Assembly (NCBI RefSeq): GCF_040183065.1
Contig: NC_091119.1
Coordinates: 66,652,892-66,716,891, forward strand
Source: Periplaneta americana
Lineage: Eukaryota; Arthropoda; Insecta; Blattodea; Blattidae
Direction: 5' to 3'
Length of the DNA: 64,000 nt
Shown: positions 1 to 11,903 of the stretch, in pieces
How positions within the stretch are numbered: the first letter of the stretch is position 1
How the letters are laid out: every line of letters begins with the position of its first letter
The notes under the pieces: model-generated
Database searches by the model: none
The model's input: the letters and a program-made list of their open reading frames with translations, nothing else
Told to the model about the DNA's origin: nothing
Program-made: the position numbers and the translations under genes

Positions 1-25
1 ATACCGATTTTATTGTATTAGGGTA

Positions 26-450
26 CAGTGAACTCTCCTAAGTTCGACTGAATAGAATTGAAAGTTCAGTCCAACAAGGATAGTGGGTGTGGCAGGTGAA
101 ATGAATACACATTCTTATTGGTTATGCATCAACGAGTACAGTACTGTACTTGCATTTCCTGCCCGCCCCGAGACTTGTGTATACGCTTCTAGTACCACAG
201 TGGGTTTCGACAGTTCCGTCTCACAAACGGCACAATTCTCGAATACAAGAAGAAGAGTTCATTAATTTAAAAGCAGTGATTAAATATGGATGTCCTAATC
301 AATAAAATATTCTGTTTTCCTTTAACAAAAGTATCACTACAAAACACATTCAAATGGCAAACCAATTTCTTAGTGCCCTTATAGGGGCGTGTCTAATTCT
401 CCTACGTAAGCAGTCGAACTATGGGATGTCGAACTTAAGAGGTTCCACTG
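26..450. mobile_element. Pogo/Tigger-like MITE
   Basis: About 22-bp imperfect terminal inverted repeats start CAGTGAACTCTCCTAAGTTC on the left and end in the reverse complement of CAGTGGAACCTCTTAAGTTC on the right. TA dinucleotides flank both ends (24-25, 451-452). CAGT ends plus a TA duplication are typical of pogo/Tigger elements. No transposase is present; the interior (about 425 bp in all) looks non-coding. Family placement is inferred from ends only. Confidence 0.65.
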
Positions 451-452
451 TA

Positions 453-802
453 TTTTATTTCTTCTAATCTTTATGTACTTTCTTCTGTCTTTGTTACCCC
501 CCTACCATTTGTTTCTTTGTTTGCCAACATTTCAAACTGAAAATTCTTTACTGTATTATAAAACATATTTTGCGATTGTCACTTGTTTACCACATAGGCT
601 AGATAGTGAACTGGGAATGGCGGTTCCGTTCAAGCGATTTGATGAAGCTAACATTAGTGAAACAGAATTTTAGTAAGTCAATATTTTATTGCATTGGAGG
701 ATTTTTTTTCTAATCTTTATACATTTCCTTCTAATCGCGTAATAGCCAATTAAATCCCACTCGAATTTTGTTTTTTTTTCTAGATAAATCTAAACCTCTA
801 GT
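453..802. other. No gene seen; AT-rich spacer
   Basis: An open frame at 473-673 has no recognisable motif. I see only AT-rich sequence between a MITE and a SINE. Confidence 0.5.
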
Positions 803-814
803 GAGATTATTGTT

Positions 815-1253
815 ACCCTTGCAGTGGTTGAGTGGTTGGACCTCTGACCTGTCATGCAGGCGGCCCGGGTTCGAGTTCCTGTCAGGTATGAGATTTTTCA
901 TTAAAAATCCATAGTGACACCTATGGCGGACAAGGTCGCAGTTGGAGCTTTTTCCGGGTACTCCCGTTTTTCCCCATATTAGGCATCTACATAATTCCGT
1001 CACCATTTCTCCATTTCGTTATCATTCCATAGCATTCCCCGATCGCAGGCTGGCGACGCACGGAGGGGGCTGGCCTAAGGACGACGGAGGTTGTATGCTC
1101 GACACCTGGGTACGCAGCGAACCTTAGTGCAGTCAGCCGGTGTGGGTTTTGGAATGCGCCTAGCTTGAGGGTTAGCGCAATAGACCGTAACAGTGCTGAC
1201 CACAGTGCCTCCCCTCCCGTAAATTGAATTCAAATTCAATTCAATTCAATTCA
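815..1253 (+). mobile_element. tRNA-headed SINE with 12-bp target duplication
   Basis: The head carries an A-box-like TGGTTGAGTGG (825-835) and a B box GGTTCGAGTTCC (868-879), the spacing of an RNA polymerase III promoter from a tRNA. The tail is a short run of AATTC repeats. The copy is bounded by a perfect 12-bp direct repeat GAGATTATTGTT at 803-814 and 1254-1265, which fixes its ends and orientation. The body between head and tail is not recognised. Confidence 0.85.
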
Positions 1254-1265
1254 GAGATTATTGTT

Positions 1266-1895
1266 GAAAAAAACTGGCAATGAAGCTATTACTGTCCATT
1301 AAAAGTTGATCTACGCTTTGACTCGCTGTGTTCTGAAAGTGGCCCTCCTGTATGGGATGGTATGCACTAATTACTTCACCAACAAAGCATACATTTTTTG
1401 TACTTTTTATTTTGACCAATCTATCCGACATCATAATCAGTGCGTGGGAATAAAATGACTAGCCGCAATTTTGCAAGACGAAAGACTTCGCCCTAGGGAG
1501 TTGTTTCAGGGTCGTCGAAGTCCAGATTGTTGTGAGCTGAGAAATGCGACTGAAATAGCGATATAGCCACTACGTCGTGTTGGACACAGGTCCAGTATGT
1601 TGCTCAGCAGGTGGCTCTGTGGGTGGAGAGAAAAACAATGAAACAAGACAAACGAGACTGATCTTTAAAGGTGAGAGGTGAAATTCTCCCCTCGTCTGTG
1701 CAGACATGTATCACAGACAATAAATTCATGTTAATTTTCCATTACGTAACTTGAAAGCAGACAAAGAAGCAAGCATACAGTACATTAATAAAAACAAAAC
1801 AAATAATTGAAAAAAATACCGTCTACAAAACTAGCTATTAAGGAAATAAAGAACAATTGAGTTCAAATCCCTGACTTGGGAATGATAGATGAAGG
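1266..1895. other. No gene seen
   Basis: Unannotated intergenic DNA. No open frame with recognisable protein and no clear repeat ends were found. Confidence 0.5.
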
Positions 1896-2831
1896 GTAAA
1901 GGTGCCTAATTCCGTGATGCTCCTAATCCCGTGATAAAATTTCAATTGACGCCATGGAGTTGTGATCTCTGACTTTTAAGTTTTTGAAATACCTAACAGA
2001 TGACAGGAGATGTCTTCTTTTCAATTATATTGACTACCCGTCTTTTGAATAGAAGCAGTCGACTGCAGAAGCTTTTGTTCAGTGAAAGGTGGTTGACCAG
2101 TAAGTTTTTCTTTCTCTTGTGACCACTCCTGAAGAAACATTTTATATTTGAGGTAAGAATTAATATAGCATTATAAAAATGATATATTACTATAGATTAT
2201 AGCCAGCTGAATCAATGTGTATGATTATTTAAACATTGAGACAATAACAATGCTACAGGAGCTTTCCCATTTTCGGATTTATTTTCAAAATTCTCCTTCC
2301 TGGCTCACTCGACCAGTGATGCCATCGCTAAGTTGTGAAAATTACTGTCTATGAAAGAAAATAGTTCGTGAAAATAATGAGAGGAATAAGTTATAGAAAT
2401 TATCAATTATAATTATAATAAAATAATAGGGCATATATTTAACTTAATTAGTGCTGTTGTTAGGAATATAAATAATGAGAAATAATTGTGTTATAATTCA
2501 ATTTATTCTTATTTAAATGTGTATTGAATTTAACTTTCAGTTTGTTTTGTTTGTAATATATTAATATGTAATATGTATTCCTGTAGTTACACAAGTATTT
2601 TCTATGAAATTTGTCACTTAGGCCCTTTTTCCATTTTGTAATTTCTAGTTTAATTCTTATTAAAACAATATACCATGACTTTAATGTGTTTTTCCAAATA
2701 CACGTTTGTTTTCTGAGCAGTTAATGAGGATTATTTTAGTATCACTGAATTAAGAAACCACTATCACGGAATATGGATCCCTGTCACGGATTTAGGAGCC
2801 ACTGTATAACAATGAAGAATCATATATTATA

Positions 2832-4306
2832 CAGGCTGTTTCAAAAATACGGGGCATAATTTCAGGTATGTATTTCCCACATGTAGACAATCAAAATAGT
2901 TCATTACAACATGTGTCCGGAAATGCTTCATTTCCGAGTTATGGCCTTCACAACATTGAAATTCACCGGAACGTTTTTCTTTCCGCAGGTCGTTGTCATT
3001 ACCGAAGATGTTCAAAATGTCCACCTCCTGCTTGAATACAGACCTCACATCGATGTCTTATTGACCTGCGAACACGATCCCAAACTCCAGGAGTATTGCG
3101 TATGTCCTCAGAACATGCCACAATTCGATTCCGAAGGGATTCCAAATCAGGCACCGGAGACGAATAAACCAATGATTTTAAATGGCCCCACAAGTGGAAA
3201 TCGAGAGGGTTCAGATCAGGTGAGCGTGGAGGCCAAGCAATTGGGCCACCTCTACCTATCCATTTATCAGGAAACCTTCGATCCAAGTACCGGCGAGCCG
3301 TACGACTGAAGTGTGCAGGAGCGCCATCATGCAAGAAGTGAATGTGTTTACGATTGATCAGTGGAGTGTCTTCTAAAACATGAGGTATGGTGTTTTCCAG
3401 GAAGTTTGTGTTCGCCTGTCCCGTAAGTCTGTTTACAAGTACATGGGGTCCAACTAATCGATCACCAATGATACCGGCCCACATGTTGAGGGAGAATCGC
3501 ACCTGGCGATGAGATGGAACAGTTGCACGTGGGTTTTCATACGCCCATACATGCTGATTGTGGAAATTTATTATGCCATCTCGTGTGAACTGTGCTTCAT
3601 CTGTAAATAATACTAAGCCATTACACCACACTGCTGCAAGAACCACTGACAGAACCTAACTCGTGCAGGGTAATCTGCTGGTGACAGGACCTGTACACGT
3701 TGCAAATGATAAGGACACAATTGATACTCTTTCAGCAGGCTCCAGACAGTCGTATGATTAACAGTGAATTGCAACGCTACCCTTCGTGTGCTGATAGAAG
3801 GAGCCATGTTCACAGCCTCCAGAATCTCCTCCTGTACTTCTGGAGTTGTAGATCTTAGTCGTCCCCTTCCCAAACCAGGAGAGTTAAATTTTCCATACTC
3901 GCACAGACGGTAATGGAGACGTACAAATATCTTCCGATCTGGACATTGTCGCCGTGGGTACCTCTCCTGGTACAAACGACGAGCCAGCGCAGCATTGCCG
4001 TCCGCCTTACCGTACATGAAGTTTATCTCTGCCAGCTCTTGATTTGAATACATGTCGCACAGTCTAACGCCTACACAACACTGAATGCAACCTTCGCCCC
4101 GGAATGAACTGTCAGAGTGCCCTCTTAATGTCTCCTTTGACGGCAACGACCTGCGGAAAGAAAAATGTTCCGATGAATTTCAATGTTGCGAAGGTCATAA
4201 CTCGGAAATAAAGCATTTCCGGACACATGTTGTAATGAACTATTTTGATTATCTACATGTGGGAAATACATACCTGAAATTATGCCCCGTATTTTTAAAC
4301 ACCCTG
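2832..4306 (-). mobile_element. DD41D (rosa-like) Tc1/mariner element, 170-bp TIRs
   Basis: The element is 1475 bp, flanked by TA (2830-2831, 4307-4308). Its terminal inverted repeats are about 170 bp (2832-3001 against 4137-4306), very long for this superfamily. The outermost bases read CAGGCTGTTTC on the left and CAGGGTGTTTA on the right. Between the repeats lies one transposase gene on the minus strand. Length, TA flanks and catalytic spacing together support placement in the DD41D branch of Tc1/mariner. Confidence 0.85.
2999..4146 (-). pseudogene. DD41D transposase, one frameshift
   Basis: The N-terminal half (4146-3613) carries a helix-turn-helix DNA-binding region (residues about 40-150) that ends near QWFLQQCG. 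The C-terminal half (3646-2999) carries the DDE/D catalytic core: LFTDEAQF, HDGAPAHF and SPDLNPLDFHLWG. Counting from the second to the third catalytic Asp gives 41 intervening residues, the rosa-type signature. The two halves are in different minus-strand frames and overlap by about 34 nt, so one indel around 3615-3640 breaks an otherwise nearly complete reading frame. There are no other internal stops in either half, which implies a fairly recent insertion. The transposase would cut and paste the flanking inverted repeats at TA sites. Confidence 0.85.
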
Positions 4307-4462
4307 TATATCAAACTTGTGAAACTGTTGACACTGAATGTTGTAAAAACTGTAGCTAAAGGTCCAAATAACGTCATTTAGGTGTTATGTGAAAATGTTT
4401 AGTATAATTTTGGCATAAATATAGACTTTATTTAATATATCACAGAATTAGGCAACCTTACA

Positions 4463-5163
4463 CTGTGGATTACATATGGATGGTTGCAGAAATCTTCGCA
4501 CTTTTTGACCTCTCATATAATCCCATTATACCTCCCTCCAAAATTTTACTTGGCGTAAAATGGGTAGTACCTTTTACTTGAGCCCTCTCATACAGAGCTA
4601 GGTTATTTTATGTGTCGAAGATGTACGATCTCTTAGTTCTAAGTGTTAATATATTTATTGCTCTTGAAAATCCCCTGATTTGTACCAGCGAGCTCTGGAT
4701 CTAAAAAAAATATGTTAAGCATCGGACCACTTCCGACGAATGAAGCTGATATTTCACATTACCATTTAGTCCACTATAATGCAGCGTGTTAAATTAAATA
4801 GCGGCACATTATGATGGAGCTTAACGTAATCTGTGCTAATGTTAATTACTGTGATTAATGTAATGAAACAGTATATATTGTATTATTACCTGAAGTTGCA
4901 TTTCATTCAATATACATTATTACATAAAGTATTTAGAATATTTCTTGAATCATTCTCGGAAGGAAAGACATCTCTTACTAGCCGTAAACCAATAACAAAG
5001 GCCAATATACTGTAATATAAGCTATTATAATTGAACATCATATAATATAATTTCAGGTAATGTAATTCAATGGGTATAATTTTTAGCAATGCAGTCCAAC
5101 TTTGCGTAATTTGAAACATATATGAAATGTAATATATTGGTAGCTTTAAGTATTGTAATATAA
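4463..5163. other. No gene seen
   Basis: AT-rich DNA. The short open frames near 4833-5119 are AT-rich and without motifs. Confidence 0.5.
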
Positions 5164-5165
5164 TA

Positions 5166-5982
5166 CAAGTGTCCGCAGAACATTCCGGAGTTATAAATAT
5201 TCTGTCACTATGTGTTTTACGAAATTCATACTGGTGTCATTAGAAAGAACAACTCAAAGAATTTCAGGAAATGGGTAATTGATAATTGTTGATCGAAACA
5301 ACAGATGCCAGAACAAGAAGAAAGAAAAAAACGCCGTTTGTCTCTACCACGTTTTATTAAATGGTGCTCATCGTTACTGCAAACTACAATTAATTGATTT
5401 CAATGGAGCGCTGGACCGAAGAACAGCGCGGGTAAGCACTTCTCCTTTTTTGAGAATGAGGCCGGAAATGCAGTGACTGTTAATTCAGTGCGATATGTTG
5501 AAATGATACAGAACTTTGTTTACACCACAACTCGCCTATTTTCCAGTGAATGAAAACACACTGTTTTAATAGGAGCAACAAGTCACATCGCAAGAATTTC
5601 GATGGATGCTGTGAATGCTTAGTTACCGGGCCACGTCATTTCTCGGAAAGGGGATATTGCTTGGCCGCCTAGGTCACCTGATTTAACTGTATGTGATTTC
5701 TTCTTATGGGAACACCTCAAAACGAAGGTGTAAACAATTCCAGCCCTAAAACAACGTACACGATACCTGTCAATATGCTGGGAGGGATTATGCAACAGTT
5801 CATGGTCATGTGTTTCAATGGAGGTCACTTGGCTGACGTAATTTTTAAGAAATATTTTTTTCCTGTTGCATACCTATTGGTTATTCATGTATTTGTCATT
5901 TCTACTTATTAAATTGATATAAGAGTAACTTTTCATTCTTTTTCTGCGCCTTGAAATCTTTCCGTTTGATTAGCCCACCTTG
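5166..5982 (+). mobile_element. Decayed DD41D mariner-type element
   Basis: TA-flanked (5164-5165, 5983-5984) with weak inverted ends, CAAGTGTCC on the left and CAAGGTGGGC reading inward from the right. Inside is a plus-strand transposase relic. A start-like MERWTEEQRA is at 5404. NAVTVNSVRYVEM follows near 5465, then GATSHIARISMD near 5575 and a catalytic end SPDLTVCDFFLWEHLK near 5675. The part between the N terminus and the core is deleted, and several frame changes separate the pieces. The ends resemble those of the element at 43302-44355, so the two are probably related. Confidence 0.7.
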
Positions 5983-5984
5983 TA

Positions 5985-6618
5985 GTAACAATAGCAGTTA
6001 GAGTAAAATATAGATGTGTTCAGTACACGTATAAGTCTAAGAGTTAAACAATTACAATGTAGTGTTAAATAAAATAATTTGGACCAAAGGAATGAAGGAA
6101 ACTTGATACATTAAAAACAAAAATCATATTCTACAAAAATAATATTTGAAGAAAGTTCATGTTCTAGAGACGAAAAGCAATTTTTTGACAATCGGCTTTT
6201 GAAAGTAGTCAATGCCTGACAATCCCTTTATACTATGTGCACTAGAATAGGTTATTTTAACTATTTCCACTATTATAAATGATGTAAGCTTACATTGATC
6301 AAAGAAATCTACACTATCATACACTATTTACAAAATAAGTATGCTATAGTATTATTAAATTAAGTGCCTTGAATTGCAATACACAACATTGTACATAAAA
6401 GTGTAAATAATGTGTGATTAATGTAGGCCTACGTTATATAAGACAGTTTAAATAATAAAAATATCGTATTCTAGTGTAAGTAGTGTAAATAATTTAAATT
6501 GTAAATATTAGTGTAATAATTGTTACAGTGGTCCATGTTTTGTTCTGCCCAACTTGACCAAATAAAAGTCGCGTGAGCAGCCAATCAAGTCGCTTCCATA
6601 TGCAAGCGCGTCATCCAA
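5985..6618. other. No gene seen
   Basis: AT-rich stretch with repeated TGTAAATAAT-like words at 6400-6520. No coding signal. Confidence 0.5.
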
Positions 6619-6622
6619 TTAA

Positions 6623-9394
6623 GGGTACTGGGACGTGACTAGTGCCTATTTTAGCTCTTGAACTAGCAAATAACATATAGGCTCTACTGAAGCATTCCTA
6701 TGTCACAGGTTTATGAAATTTATACCATGCATTAAACAATGTTTATATTATCTTTTCATGAAAATTTAAATCACTTATCTCCAATAGAATATTTATAGGA
6801 TGTCCCCAAATAAAGTAATTAGAAAATAAATTATTATGCATGGTTCATCAGTTAGGTATACATATATCATAGAATTTTAGTCAGACCTCTCTAATTTTTT
6901 GTGGTATAATAAGAACATATCAAATGACCAAATGAATGCACTACTTTCTTGACTAAACATCACATGTGTACAAAATTAAAAAAAAAAAATTATTAACATA
7001 ATTTTTTTCCAAAATTTTCCTTAGATTTGAATTTTTAAAAATTCAATTATGAAGTTTAAAAGAAAACCACTCCATTCATTTTAAAGAGTTAATTAATATG
7101 TACCTGCCACAAAAATTTCATGACTCTATCTTCATTAGTTTATGAGATAAGTGTACCTAAGTTTTGGAAAATCAAGGTTACGGGAAAATGCGAAAAACTG
7201 AAAACGTGTATTTTGTACTTCACTCAGCAATCTAGAACATTCCAGCCCCATATTCATCCTGTTCCTGTGTTTCTTGGTCCTCTCTCCTTCTTTTGGCATT
7301 CCTCTTTCTTGTTCTGGCCTCTTTAGTCATTTGCAAAGCAAACTTTTCACCATCTTCGAAGCGCTTCTTGTCAATGGCGTAAAGTGCAGTTTTTGTATTT
7401 GAGCCCACTTCAATGCCCAAACTCGCCAACACATTTAGTCTACTTACACAACCATAATTAAAACAGATGACTGCATCTAATACACCCAGTTTTAAGGTTT
7501 TTAAACCCACAAAAACTATTTTTGGGATGCGCTCCCATATACAATGATTAAAGCTTTCATTGGGGTTTTGTGTATTCCCATGTAAGCATTTTTTCAATAG
7601 CTCCTGGTTGCTGAGGTCCCTAAAGGTGGGTTTTATTTCATCCATCACAGCTGGAGGCAGTGAATGCTGATGGGAATACTTATTTCCAGTGACGGAAGCT
7701 TTATTGTACCCACACCAGCAGTCTTCATCCGTACCTGGAGGACATAACGTGTGATATGGCTCCTCATCTGTGCTATACTTGTGGAAGTATATTGCCCACA
7801 CTGCTCTTCTCATTTTTTCTACATCTTTTCCAGCATTCCTCCTTATGGCCAGTCCATAATAGGTTTGCAACTGATCTATTGCACTATCTGTTAGCCGCCC
7901 TCTCCCTGTTAGCGGTTTACCATCAGAACATTTTTTTCCTTTCGTGTCTTTACATAATTTTCTTAGTCTTGTTCCCATTCTCTTTTGCACACGTCCACAG
8001 CACTCCAGCTTACTTACTTCCACATTCCCATAAACATTTAATTCTTCAACTTTCTTATATCCCTTTGAGTCCCCATCTCCTAAGTAATTCACATACCTGA
8101 CCTGATATAAATTCTCAGACCTCTGAAAAATTTTTACTTCTCCATCGCTCTCCATCCCACCACTGAAGCCATCATAATTTTTCATGCAAACATGTCCAGG
8201 CTGGTCTGATTTACAATTATGGCAGAATTTTGTCAAACATTCGACATCAATTACTTTCCCATTTTCTAGTGAAGTTGCAGTGATGACACCATTGAGGGAA
8301 GTGTGGCCTCGCTTCTGCCAGGACCCATCGAAAGCAGCAGTTATGTCCCTACTGTTTTCATTTAGAGCCACTGCTTCTTCTATAGCATTTGTCATAGATT
8401 TTTTGCTACTTCTTCCAGACATTTCAACAGTTGGAAAGTGCAGAAATTAAATTTGGCAGTTGGTGGTGGGAGATGCATTATACCACACAGAGTTTGTGCT
8501 GGCTTCCTGCCTCTGCAAATACTTCTCATTCCATATACAAATCTTAAATTTACTTCATAACATTTTGTTTTCCCTACCTTATTGGATGTCATACTCGAAG
8601 CAGACTCTTTACACTTATTACAAACAACAGACAGTTTAGTTGCAAGCCCTCGCCTACTATTTTTACTTTCTGTAAGTTCAACACAGTCGACGCCACTACA
8701 ATACTTACACTGTACAGTTTTCTTCACTAAATTAGACAATAATTGAATGTCCACAATGATAAAACCCTTTGAATATCCCTCATCACTAAAATAAAAGTTG
8801 TCATCACACTCTGGTTTTATGTGAGACAATTTTCTTGCAGAAGCTGAATGCACTTCTCTACAGCAGCTAGGCTCTGACAGGTTATGTTCACTTATATTAT
8901 GTTTGCTTTTACTTACATTACCATTAAACACGGGGTTTCTTTTGCCAAACTTCTTTAATCTGCCCATTTTTACTACACACACACACACTAATAATGCTGA
9001 ATAACACTGATGCAAATAACACCACAAAGATTCTTTTTGCAACAAAATTTACACGAGGTTATTCAAAACAAAACAGGAGTGCTTTCCACTGGGCTGTGTT
9101 ATGCTCTTTGCAGTTTCAGAGTATCCAGAAGCACCAACAACAGCAAAGAAATTTACCCGGTCAAAATATTCCAATAAATAGCCCAGAAATTATAACATAT
9201 TTAATAAGTTGAATTGGGCATTTAAAAAAGGGGCGTGCAACTATGACGCCATTTTTAAATTCCCTATTTTTAGGGCATTTAAACCCAGAAACCCCTACAA
9301 TATATATATTTTTGGATAGAGAATTTATTCAAGAATTCGAAAACAATGAAAACAAAAAATGACATTTTTTGCCGATTTTCACGTCTTAGTACCC
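6623..9394 (-). mobile_element. TTAA-flanked Mutator/Kolobok-like DNA transposon
   Basis: The two ends form a 16-bp inverted repeat, GGGTACTGGGACGTGA on the left and GGGTACTAAGACGTGA reading inward from the right (2 mismatches). The flanking tetranucleotide is TTAA on both sides (6619-6622 and 9395-9398). The 2772-bp interior holds one long transposase gene on the minus strand. The protein looks like the arthropod Mutator-like transposase domain group. However, a 4-bp TTAA target duplication is the mark of Kolobok or piggyBac rather than Mutator, which makes about 9 bp. I favour a Kolobok-type assignment. Confidence 0.75.
7232..8967 (-). pseudogene. Mutator/Kolobok-like transposase, one -1 frame change
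   Basis: Two minus-strand frames together cover about 575 residues. The first part runs from a Met at 8967 (MGRLKKFGKRNPVF) to about 8395. It is rich in Cys pairs (CKYCSGVDC, CNKCKESA) that look like a zinc-binding module. The second part (to 7232) opens with AFDGSWQKRGHTSLNGV, the start of the catalytic domain in this family. It continues with CHNCKSDQPGHVC and a C-terminal PNESFNHCIWERIPK, and ends in a basic/acidic tail. The frames meet at a run of six A (about 8396-8401), where one extra base or a -1 slip would join them. No other break was noticed, so the copy is young. The upstream in-frame Met at 9045 is less likely because it adds a hydrophobic stretch before the conserved start. Confidence 0.75.
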
Positions 9395-9398
9395 TTAA

Positions 9399-9815
9399 AA
9401 TTCCAGTAATCTTGTAGCCTCGTTGGACAAAGTACGATCCCTAATAATTATTTTCCGAGATGAATCTGAGGATTCTACAGAGATTTCCCTACATACATTT
9501 CCCTTAAAATTGGGTAGAATCATAAAAAGATGAACCAAATAATAACTCCAAGCGGGTTTCGAACACTAGCCTGAGTGTAGCTTTTAAACGAGAGTTTTAC
9601 TCACCATCAGTAGACCACGCCGTTAGTCTATAGTGGAACGAAAACGACAGGAAAAACTAAAGTAGTCGATAACACTTCTTCAATCGTCACTTTTCCATCA
9701 CAAATATCATTGAACCTGGTGAGAATCAAACCCAGGTAGCCTTGGTAGTAAACTGGAAAGTAACTGATATTTATTACATCATAAGGAGAAGTTTCGCCAT
9801 TCGAATGTTAAAATT
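9399..9815. other. No gene; possible tRNA-like SINE fragment
   Basis: At about 9540-9640 the minus strand has an A-box-like TGGTCTACTGATGG and a B-box-like GTGTTCGAAACCC, perhaps a SINE head. No target duplication was found. Nothing else is recognisable. Confidence 0.35.
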
Positions 9816-9826
9816 TATTATTATTA

Positions 9827-9898
<72 letters not shown>
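9816..9898. repeat. (ATT)n(ATC)n microsatellite
   Basis: Pure trinucleotide runs, ATT switching to ATC. Confidence 0.95.
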
Positions 9899-9900
<2 letters not shown>

Positions 9901-10451
9901 GTCCACAAACATCTAGGCTGATAGTACACAGACCATTTCTGTAAGTTACTGTAAGATAGAAGAGGAAAGAAGAATAAAAATTAAGTAAAAAGAAAAAGAA
10001 GTTGTGACTCAGCAAACTGTGCGGAACTGAGATCTTTAGAAAGAGATTTCCGAACTTGTTTTGATGCACGGATGCAGCTGAACAGTTCATCGGCCTCTGA
10101 ATGTTGGTTCAAAGAACTTACTAGGCAATCGATGCAAAAGTTTCGTCATCCAGACCACAGATCGCTCCCCCCACTTTTTTTCGTGACAGTTCCCAGCTGG
10201 AAGATCTTGGTGGTATTGCACCCGATTGTACGGCAACTTCTCCGCCTCTACTGTGAAGCAGGTTGTCTAGTCAAGCTCGCCGCAGGCTTTACCGTTAGGA
10301 TGCGTTAAAATTGGACTTCTAATATTGTCAGCAGGCCAGCGCGTCTGCCGACTAAGTTATGCCGGTGGCTGTGGATTTTAAAAGACGGTGAAGTCCTCAG
10401 CATGGTTTATTCGGGAAAGAAGTACACCTATTGGTCCGTATTGTAGACTTA

Positions 10452-10648
10452 GGGCTGGTTCACAATAGACCGGGAACGGAAACGACAACGATAACGAGAA
10501 CGGAAATAATTTTGAAATAAATATATTTAAATGAGAGTATTCACAATAGTTTATGTGAACGCTCACATTTAAATACATTTATTTTAACATTATTTCCATT
10601 CTCATTCTCGTTGTAGTTTCTGTTCCCGGTTTATTGTGAATCAACTTT
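10452..10648. mobile_element. Foldback MITE, about 75-bp arms
   Basis: The left arm begins GGCTGGTTCACAATAGACC and the right arm is its inverted match ending in GGTTTATTGTGAATCAAC. The arms continue through a GGAACGGAAACGACAACG-type stretch and ATTTAAATG near the centre. The whole unit is about 197 bp and non-coding. Similar purine-rich foldbacks are common in insect genomes; superfamily not assigned. Confidence 0.7.
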
Positions 10649-10699
10649 TACAATTTGCGAATTTGTAACTTACGCAGTTCCGAGAATCGTTAAACAAAA

Positions 10700-11482
10700 T
10701 ACCACCAATGCCAATACGAATACCACTGATCTCAGTACCAACACAAATACCACCAATACCAATATTAATAAAACCAATACCAATACTAATACCACTAATA
10801 TCAAACTAATACCAATACTAATATCACTAATACTAATACCAATACTAATACCACTAATATCAAACTAATACCATTACTAATATCACTAATACTAATACCA
10901 ATACTAATACCACTAATATCAAACTAATACCAATACTAATATCACTAATACTAATACCAATACTAATACCACTAATATCAAACTAATACCAATACTAATA
11001 TCACTAATACTAATACCAATACTAATACCACTAATATAAAACTAATACCAATACTAATATCACTAATACTAATACCAATACTAATACCACTAGTATCAAT
11101 ACTAATACCACTAGTATCAATACCAATACCACTAATATCAATACTAATATCACTAATACCAATACCTATAATACCAATACTAATACCATTAATATCAATA
11201 CTAATACCACTAATATCAATACTAATACTAATACCACTAATACCAATATCAATACTAATATTGCTAATACCAATTCCAATATTAATGCCACTAATATCAA
11301 TACTAATACCAATACTAATGCCAATACTAATACCACCAATACCAATAAAATTAATACTAATACCATTAATACCAATACTAATACCACTAATACCAACACT
11401 AATATTAATACCACTACCAACACTAATACTACTACTGCCACTACCAATACCACTACTGCCACTAATACCACTACTACTACCA

Positions 11483-11516
<34 letters not shown>

Positions 11517-11580
11517 CACTACTATTACTACTACCACTACCACTACTACTACTACTACTAATACTAATACTAATATTTAT
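10700..11580. repeat. ACTAATACC-type satellite with 59-bp higher-order unit
   Basis: The block is built from ACTAATACC, ACCAATACT and ACTAATATC words. Between about 10742 and 11096 the unit is 59 bp: the marker TCAAACT recurs at 10801, 10860, 10919 and 10978, with a variant TAAAACT at 11037. It then decays into 9-, 6- and 3-bp periods and ends in an (ACT)n run. Long Val/Leu or Ile/Pro open frames across it are artefacts of the repeat. Confidence 0.9.
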
Positions 11581-11660
11581 TATTTACAGTTCAACAGAAA
11601 AAAGTATATACATATAATCATTTTAAAAACTTACTTCACAATTTTACACATAGATACACA

Positions 11661-11903
11661 ATTCTGCAGTGCTTGGGAAAAGTGACATAAGTCAGTTTCC
11701 ACAAACCTTTTTTGATAATTTATTGACAACTTACACTGGTTTATGTCGATTTGATTTTTTATCTGTATGAATTATTGTAATGGGAGAAATACTTACGTAT
11801 TTTTTTTTTCCAAGCGACCAGATGTTCCGTAAGTTGTCAATAAATTATCAAAAAAGGTTTCTGGAAACTGACTTGTGTCACTTTTCCCGAGCACTGCAAA
11901 ATT
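11661..11903. mobile_element. Foldback MITE, about 72-bp arms
   Basis: The left arm starts TGCAGTGCTTGGGAAAAGTG. The inverted right arm is CACTTTTCCCGAGCACTGCA. The arms match over about 72 bp with a handful of differences and enclose a centre of about 90 bp. There is no coding potential. Confidence 0.8.

Larger units (their letters stand above)
1896..4462. mobile_element. Older inverted-repeat DNA element, host of a nested mariner
   Basis: The left end has two close copies of a CCTAATTCCGTGAT-like motif (about 1908-1945). Inverted versions occur at about 2770-2800 and again at 4441-4462 (CACAGAATTAGGCAACC). The DD41D element at 2832-4306 is inserted inside. Subterminal repeated motifs like these resemble non-autonomous pogo-type elements. 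No coding sequence of its own remains. Which inverted copy marks the true right end is uncertain. Confidence 0.4.

Noticed and set aside
2911-3309. Plus-strand 132-codon frame
   Set aside because: Antisense of the DD41D transposase.
7756-8100. Plus-strand 114-codon Leu/Ser-rich frame
   Set aside because: Antisense of the Mutator/Kolobok-like transposase.
11166-11617. Val/Leu-rich and Ile/Pro/Leu-rich frames of more than 110 codons
   Set aside because: They are translations of the ACTAATACC/ACT satellite, with no start context or splice signals.
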